64,000 bases of DNA from Sanderia malayensis (taxonomy: Eukaryota; Cnidaria; Scyphozoa; Semaeostomeae; Pelagiidae). Below, piece after piece: positions 58,531-64,000 of this stretch. Below the pieces are notes generated by a model. It ran no database searches. It was not told the DNA's origin and worked only from the letters and a program-made list of their open reading frames with translations. The translations under genes and the position numbers were made by a program. How positions within the stretch are numbered: position 1 is the stretch's first letter; every line of letters starts with the position of its first letter. Location: the NCBI GenBank assembly GCA_013076295.1, contig RQOL01000595.1, positions 33,140-97,139 on the forward strand, read 5' to 3'.

Positions 58531-61500
58531 TTGCACGTGAATCCACGTTGATTACAGCTGAAAATAACTAAATTAACATGCATTTGTTTGTTTCAGTGAT
58601 AGTAACATTACTGCACATTAATTGCACTGAATCCAGGTTATTACAGCTGAACTAAGTACAAACATGCATTTGCTTTTTCAGTGATTTTAACATTACTGCA
58701 CACTATCTGCACATGAATGTACGTTACTACAGCTAAACTAACTAAATTAAATATGTATTTGTTTGTTTGCAATGATATTAACATTACTGCACACCTATTG
58801 CACATGATTCCACGTTATTACAGCTGAAATTAATGAAATACACATGCATTTGCTTATTTGCAGTGATATTAACATTGCTGCACACTAATTGCACATGAAT
58901 CCACGTTGTTACAGCTGAAACTAAAAAATACATATGCATCTTTTTGTTTCAGTGATATTAACATAACTGCACACTATTGCACTGAATCCACGTTTTACAG
59001 TTGGAACTAAGTAAAATACACATGCATTTGCTTGTTTTCAGTGATATTAACATTACTGCACACTAATTGCACATGATCCACGTTATTACAACTGAAGCTA
59101 AGTAAAATACACATGCATTTGCTTGTTTTCAGTGATATTAACTTACTGCACACTAATTGCACACGATTCCACGTTATTACACTGAAACTAACTAAGAACG
59201 ACATGCATTTGCTTGTTTTCCGTGAGATTAACTTACTGCACACTAATTGCACCTGAATCACGTTGTTACACCTCAAACTAAGTAAAATACACATGGATTT
59301 GTTGTTTTCAGTGATTTTAACATTACTGCACACTAATTGCACATGAATCTACGTTTTTACACTTCGAACTAGTTAAAATACATATGCATTTGCTTGTTTA
59401 CAGTGATCTTAACACTGCTGACAACTAATTGCACATCAATCCAACGTTATTACAGCTGAAACTAAGTAAAATACACATGCATTGTTTGTTTTCAGTGACA
59501 TTAACATTACTGCACACTATTGCCATGAATCCATGTTGTTACAGCTGAAACTAATAAAATACACACGGATTTGTTTGTTTGCAGAGATATTAACATTACT
59601 ACAAATTAATTGCACATGAATCGACGTTATTACAGCTAAACTAAGTATGAAAGACAGGCATTTGCGTGTTTTCAGTGATATTAACACTACTGCACGCAAT
59701 TGCACATGAATCCACGTTATTACAGCTGCAATTAAATAAAATACACATGCATGTGCTTGTTTTTAATTGATATTAACATGTTAAACCCTAATTGCACATG
59801 AATCCACGTTACAGCTAAAACAAGTAAAATACACATGCATTTGTTGTTTTCGGTGACATTAACATTACTGCACACTAATTGCACATGAATCCACGTTATT
59901 ACAGCTGAAACTAAGTAAAACACATGCATTTGCTTTTTTCAGTGATTTAACATTACTGCACACTATTGCACATGAATCACGTTACACAGTTGAAACTAAG
60001 TAAAAACACACATTTGCTTGTTTTCAGTGATAATAACATTACTGCACACTAATTGCACATGAATCACGTTATTACAGCTGAACTAAGTAAAATGCGCATG
60101 TATTTGCTTGTTTTCAGTGATATTAACATTATTGCACACTATTGCACATGATCCACGTTATTAGAGCTGAAACTAACTAAATTACACATGCATTTGTTTG
60201 TTTGCAGTGATATTAACATTACTGCACACTAATTGCACATGAATCACTTTACAGCTGAAACTAACTAATACACATGCATTGCTTGTTTTCCGTGAGATTA
60301 ACATTACTGCACACTAATTGCACCTGAATCACGTTATTACAGTGAAACTAAATAAAATACACATGCATCTCCTGTCTTTTGTGATATTAACATTACTGAC
60401 ACTATTGAACATGAATCAACGTTATTACAGTTGAACTAAGTAAAATACACATGCATGTTTGTTTTCAGTGATATTAACATTACTGCCACTAATTGCACAT
60501 GAATCCACGTTGTTACAGCTGAAACAAATAAATTACACATGCATTTGCTTTTTTGCAGTGATATTAACATTACTGCACACTATTGCACATGAATCCACGT
60601 TAATTACAGCTGAAAGTAATAAATTACACATGCATTGTTGTTGCAGTGATATTAACATTATTGCACACTAATTGCACATGAATCTACGTTATTACAGATG
60701 CAACTAAATAAAATACACATGCATCTGCTTGTTTTCAGTGATATTAACATTACTGCAACACTATTGAACATGAATCACGTTATTACAGTTGAAACTAAGT
60801 AAAATACACATGCATGTTGTTTTCAGTGATATTAACATTACTGCACACTAATTGCACATGAATCCACGTTGTTACAGCTGAACGAAATAATATTCACATG
60901 CATTTGCTTTTTGCAGTGATATTAACATTACTGACACTAATTGCACATGATCCACGTTTTACAGTTGAAACTAAGTAAAATACATATGCATTTTTGTTTT
61001 CAGTTGATATTAACATTACTGCACACTAATTGCACATGAATCCACGTTATTACAGCTGAAAGTAAGTAAAATACACATGCATTTGTTTGTTTTCAGTGAT
61101 ATTAACATTACTGCACACTATGCACATGAATCCATGTTTTTACAGCTTGAAACTAAGTAAAATACATGCATTTGCATGCTTTCAGTGATTTAACATTACT
61201 GCACACTAATTGCACATGAATCCACGTTATTACAGATGCAACTAAATAAAATACACATGCATGTGCTTGTTTTCAGTGATATTAACAATGCACCTTATTG
61301 CACATGAATCCACGTTATTACAGCTGAAACTAATAAATTACACATGCATTTTTGTTTGCAGTGATATTAACATACTGCACACTAATTGCACATGAATCCA
61401 CGTTATTACAGATGCAACTAATAAATACACATGCATGTGCTTGTTTTCATGATATTAACAATGCACACTAATTGCACATGAATCCACGTTTTACAGCTGA

Positions 61501-61922
61501 ACTAAGTAAATACACATGCATTTGCTTTTTCAGTGATTTTAACATTACTGCACACTAATTGCACATGAATCACGTTATACAGCTGGAAACTAAGTAAAAT
61601 ACACATGCATTTGCTTGTTTTCAGTGATATTAACATTACTGCACACTAATTGCACATGAATCCACTTATTACAGCTGAACTAAGTAAAATACACATGCAT
61701 TTGCTTTGTTTTCAGTGATATTAACATTACTGCACACTAATTGCACATGAATCCACGTTATTAGAGCTGAAACTAAGTAAATACACATGCATTTGTTTGT
61801 TTGCAGTGATATTAACATACTCACACTAATTGCACATGAATCCATGTTGTTACAGCTGAAACTAAAAATTACACATGCATTTGTTTGTTTGCAGTGATAT
61901 TAACATTACTGCACACTAATTG
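58531..61922 (+). repeat. Satellite block B, contracted and indel-rich, copy 3
   Basis: The stretch 59,400-59,600 matches 6,830-7,040 and 36,560-36,770. The tetramer types are recognisable only in worn form at about 60,370-60,970 (ACTATTGAACATG, CAAATAAATTACAC). Most monomers from 58,600 to 61,900 have lost one to several bases. This block is about 3.4 kb, against roughly 10 kb in copy 1. The longest minus-strand reading frame of the array (59,007-59,342) is here and is not a gene. Confidence 0.76.
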
Positions 61923-64000
61923 CACATAAATCCACGTTATTACACCTGAAACTAACTAAGACGACATGCATTTGCTTGTTTCCGTGAGATTAACATTACT
62001 GCACACTAATTGCACCTGAATCTACGTTTTTACAGTTGAAAATAAGTAAAATACATATGCATTTACTTGTTTTCAGTTATCTTAACACTGCTGAACAATA
62101 ATCGCACATCAATCCAAGTTATTACAGCTGAAACTAAGTAAAATACACATGCATTTGTTTGTTTTCAGTGATATTAACATTACTGTACACTAATTGCACA
62201 TGATTCCACGTTATTAGAGCTGAAGCTAACAAAAATACATATGCATTTGTTTGTTTGCAGTGATATTGAACACTACTGCACACTAATTGCACATGAATCC
62301 ACGTTATTACAGCCTAAACTAAGTAGAAAGACAGGCATTTGCGTGTTTTGAGTGATATTAAAACTACTGCACACTAATTGCACATGAATTCACGTTATTA
62401 CAGATGCAACTAAAATAAATACACATGCATCTGCTTGTTTTTGGTGATATTAACATTACTGCACACTGATTGCACATGAATCCACGTTGTTACAGCTGAA
62501 ACAAGTAAAATACACATGCATTTGCTTGTTTTCAGTGATATTAAAATTACTCCACACTAATTGGACATGAATCAAACGTTATTACACCTGGAACTAAGTA
62601 AAATACACATCCATTTGCTTGTTTTTAGTGATATTAACATTACTCCACGCTAATTGCACATGAATCCACGTTACTACAACAGAAATAATGTAAAATACAC
62701 ATGCATTTGCGTGTTTTCAGTGATATTTGCACTACTGCATACTAATTGATATGAATCCACGCTATTACAGATAAAACTAAATAAAATACACATGCTTTTG
62801 CTTGTTTTCAGTGCTACTAACATTACTGAAAAACTAGTTCCACATGAATCTACGGTTTTTACAGTTGGAACTAAGTTATATACATCTGCATGTACTTGTT
62901 TTCAGTGATATTAACATTAATGCACACTAATTGCACATGAATCCACGTTATTACAGCTCTAACTAAGTAAGAAAGACAGGCACTTGCGTGTTTTCAGTGA
63001 TATTAACACTACTGCACACTAATTGCACATGAATCCACGTTATTACAGCTAAACTAAGAGAAAGAACAACATTTGCGTGTTTTGAGTGATATTAAAACTA
63101 TGCATACTAATTGCACATGAATTCATTGTTATTGCAGATGCAACTAAAAATATACACATGCATCTGCTTGTTTTTAGTGATATTAACATTACTGCACACT
63201 AATTGCACATGAATCCACGTTATTACAGTGAAATTAAATAAAATACACATGCACTTGCTTATTTGCAGCAATATTAATATTGCTGCACACTAATTGCCCA
63301 GGAATCCACGTTTTTATAGCTGAAACTAAGTAAAATACCAATGCATTTGCTTGTTTTAATTATTATTAACAATGCTAAACACTAATTGACATGAATCCAC
63401 GTTGTTAAAACTGAGCGAAGTAAAATACACATGCATTGCTTGTTTTCAGTGATATTAACATTACACCACACTAATTGGACATGAATCAACTTTATTACAG
63501 CTGAACTAAGTAAAATACACATGCATTTGCTTCTTTTTAGTGATATTCACATTACTCGAAACTAATTGCACATGAATCCACGTTGTTACAGCTAAAACTA
63601 ACTAAATTACGAATGCATTTGTTTGTTTGCAGTGATATTGACATTACTGCACACTGATTGGACATGAATCAACGTTTTACAGTTGAAACTAGTAAATTAC
63701 ACATGCATTTGCTTGTTTTTAGTAATCTTAACATTACTGCACACTAATTGCGCATGATGCTACGTATTACAGTTGAAAATAAGTAAAATACACATGCATT
63801 TGCGTGTTTTCAGTGATATTTGCACTACTGCATACTAATTGGATATGAATCCACGCTCTTACAGATAAAACTAAATAAAATACACATGCATTTGCTTGTT
63901 TTCATTGCTACTAACATTACTAAAAACTAGTTCCACATGAATCTACGTTTTACAGTTGGAACTAAGTTATATACATGTGCATGTACTTGTTTTCAGTGAT
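61923..64000 (+). repeat. 19-monomer unit and following segment, colinear with 16.76-18.83 kb
   Basis: Starts at CACATAAATCC and follows unit 2 through CACCTGAATC, AATCGCACATC, ACACCTGGAAC, TGAATCTACGG (62,849), CCAGGAATCCACG (about 63,299) and GCGCATGATGCTACG. The last base of the window corresponds to about 18,827. It carries fewer short deletions than 16,960-18,060, so it is the better version of this unit. Confidence 0.86.

Larger units (their letters stand above)
1..64000 (+). repeat. 92 bp satellite DNA array, whole window
   Basis: The phrase GATATTAACATTACTGCAC recurs every 91-92 bases from the first line to the last, always on the plus strand. It is interrupted only by the N gap (20,179-20,278) and a retroelement (31,488-32,589). 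A clean reference monomer is 10,773-10,864, exactly 92 bp. About 690 monomers fit in the window. They differ by substitutions in diagnostic places (for example TTGGAACTAAG, TTCCAATTAAG, CTCAAACTAA, GAAACGAAATAATATTC, AAGAAAGACAGGC) and by small indels, giving subfamilies whose order is itself repeated. No inverted monomers were seen. I do not recognise this as a named satellite family. A centromeric or heterochromatic role is inference only. Confidence 0.97.

Noticed and set aside
59007..59342. Longest minus-strand reading frame within the satellite (111 codons), with similar ones of 60-107 codons throughout
   Set aside because: It is the reverse complement of consecutive monomers. The peptides (such as CNNVDSCAIS, VQLVCSNVNIT) are the monomer in its successive frames. 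Since 92 is not a multiple of three, frames change at each unit and end at random indels. No conserved start, stop or domain.
1..64000. CRISPR array
   Set aside because: Repeats are regularly spaced but there are no unique spacers; the whole 92 bp period is conserved, and the LINE shows a eukaryotic source.
1..64000. Centromere call based on a CENP-B box
   Set aside because: I saw no match to the CENP-B box core (TTCG with ANNCGGG spacing). The monomer has only one CpG. A centromeric role remains possible but is not shown.
1..64000. Telomeric repeats, tRNA or 5S rRNA genes within the array
   Set aside because: No runs of TTAGGG or related units, and no GGTTCGANTCC-type B box or cloverleaf was seen. 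The array is too AT-rich and uniform.

Overview
This is a 64 kb stretch of eukaryotic satellite DNA. Apart from one 1.1 kb retrotransposon fragment and a 100-base assembly gap, it is a single head-to-tail array of about 690 copies of a roughly 92 bp monomer, all in the same orientation. The reference monomer used here (10,773-10,864) is exactly 92 bp; monomers of this type have about 33% GC. Its recognisable blocks, in order, are GATATTAACATTACTGCAC, ACTAATTGCACATGAATCC, ACGTTATTACAGCTGAAAC and TACACATGCATTTGCTTG, ending in TTTTCAGT or TTTGCAGT. I see no cellular protein-coding gene, tRNA, rRNA or CRISPR array. The many short reading frames (60-111 codons), mostly on the minus strand, are the monomer read through successive frames.

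The only recognisable protein-coding remnant is a 5'-truncated, frameshifted non-LTR retrotransposon of the CR1/L2 type (Jockey superfamily) at 31,488-32,589. It carries reverse transcriptase motifs and a (TTA)n tail. This implies a metazoan, probably an invertebrate or a fish, but the sequence does not allow a narrower assignment.

The array is organised at several scales. (1) Monomers of about 92 bp fall into diagnostic subfamilies. (2) A tetrameric higher-order repeat of about 367 bp occurs at 8.3-10.6, 39.6-41.9 and 46.4-48.1 kb. (3) A 19-monomer unit of about 1.74 kb is tandem at 15.0-18.5 kb, with partial copies at 13.3, 21.5, 23.3 and 61.9 kb. (4) A local amplification with offsets of about 1.83 and 2.1 kb lies at 42.6-46.9 kb. 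(5) A very long superunit begins at about 34, 26,466 and 50,701, so the window holds two full copies of about 26.4 and 24.2 kb and part of a third. The superunit is supported by shared landmarks, including a 71 bp deleted monomer found in all three copies. The retrotransposon is in copy 2 only, and copies 1 and 3 show the matching empty site.

Layout: 1-6.5 kb block A copy 1; 6.5-26.4 kb block B/C copy 1 (gap at 20,179-20,278); 26.4-36.5 kb block A copy 2, interrupted by the retroelement; 36.5-50.7 kb block B/C copy 2; 50.7-58.5 kb block A copy 3; 58.5-64.0 kb block B/C copy 3, whose end is colinear with 16.8-18.8 kb. A centromeric, pericentromeric or other heterochromatic location is plausible but cannot be shown from this sequence. 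All positional correspondences were made by eye and are good to within about one monomer unless an exact coordinate is given.
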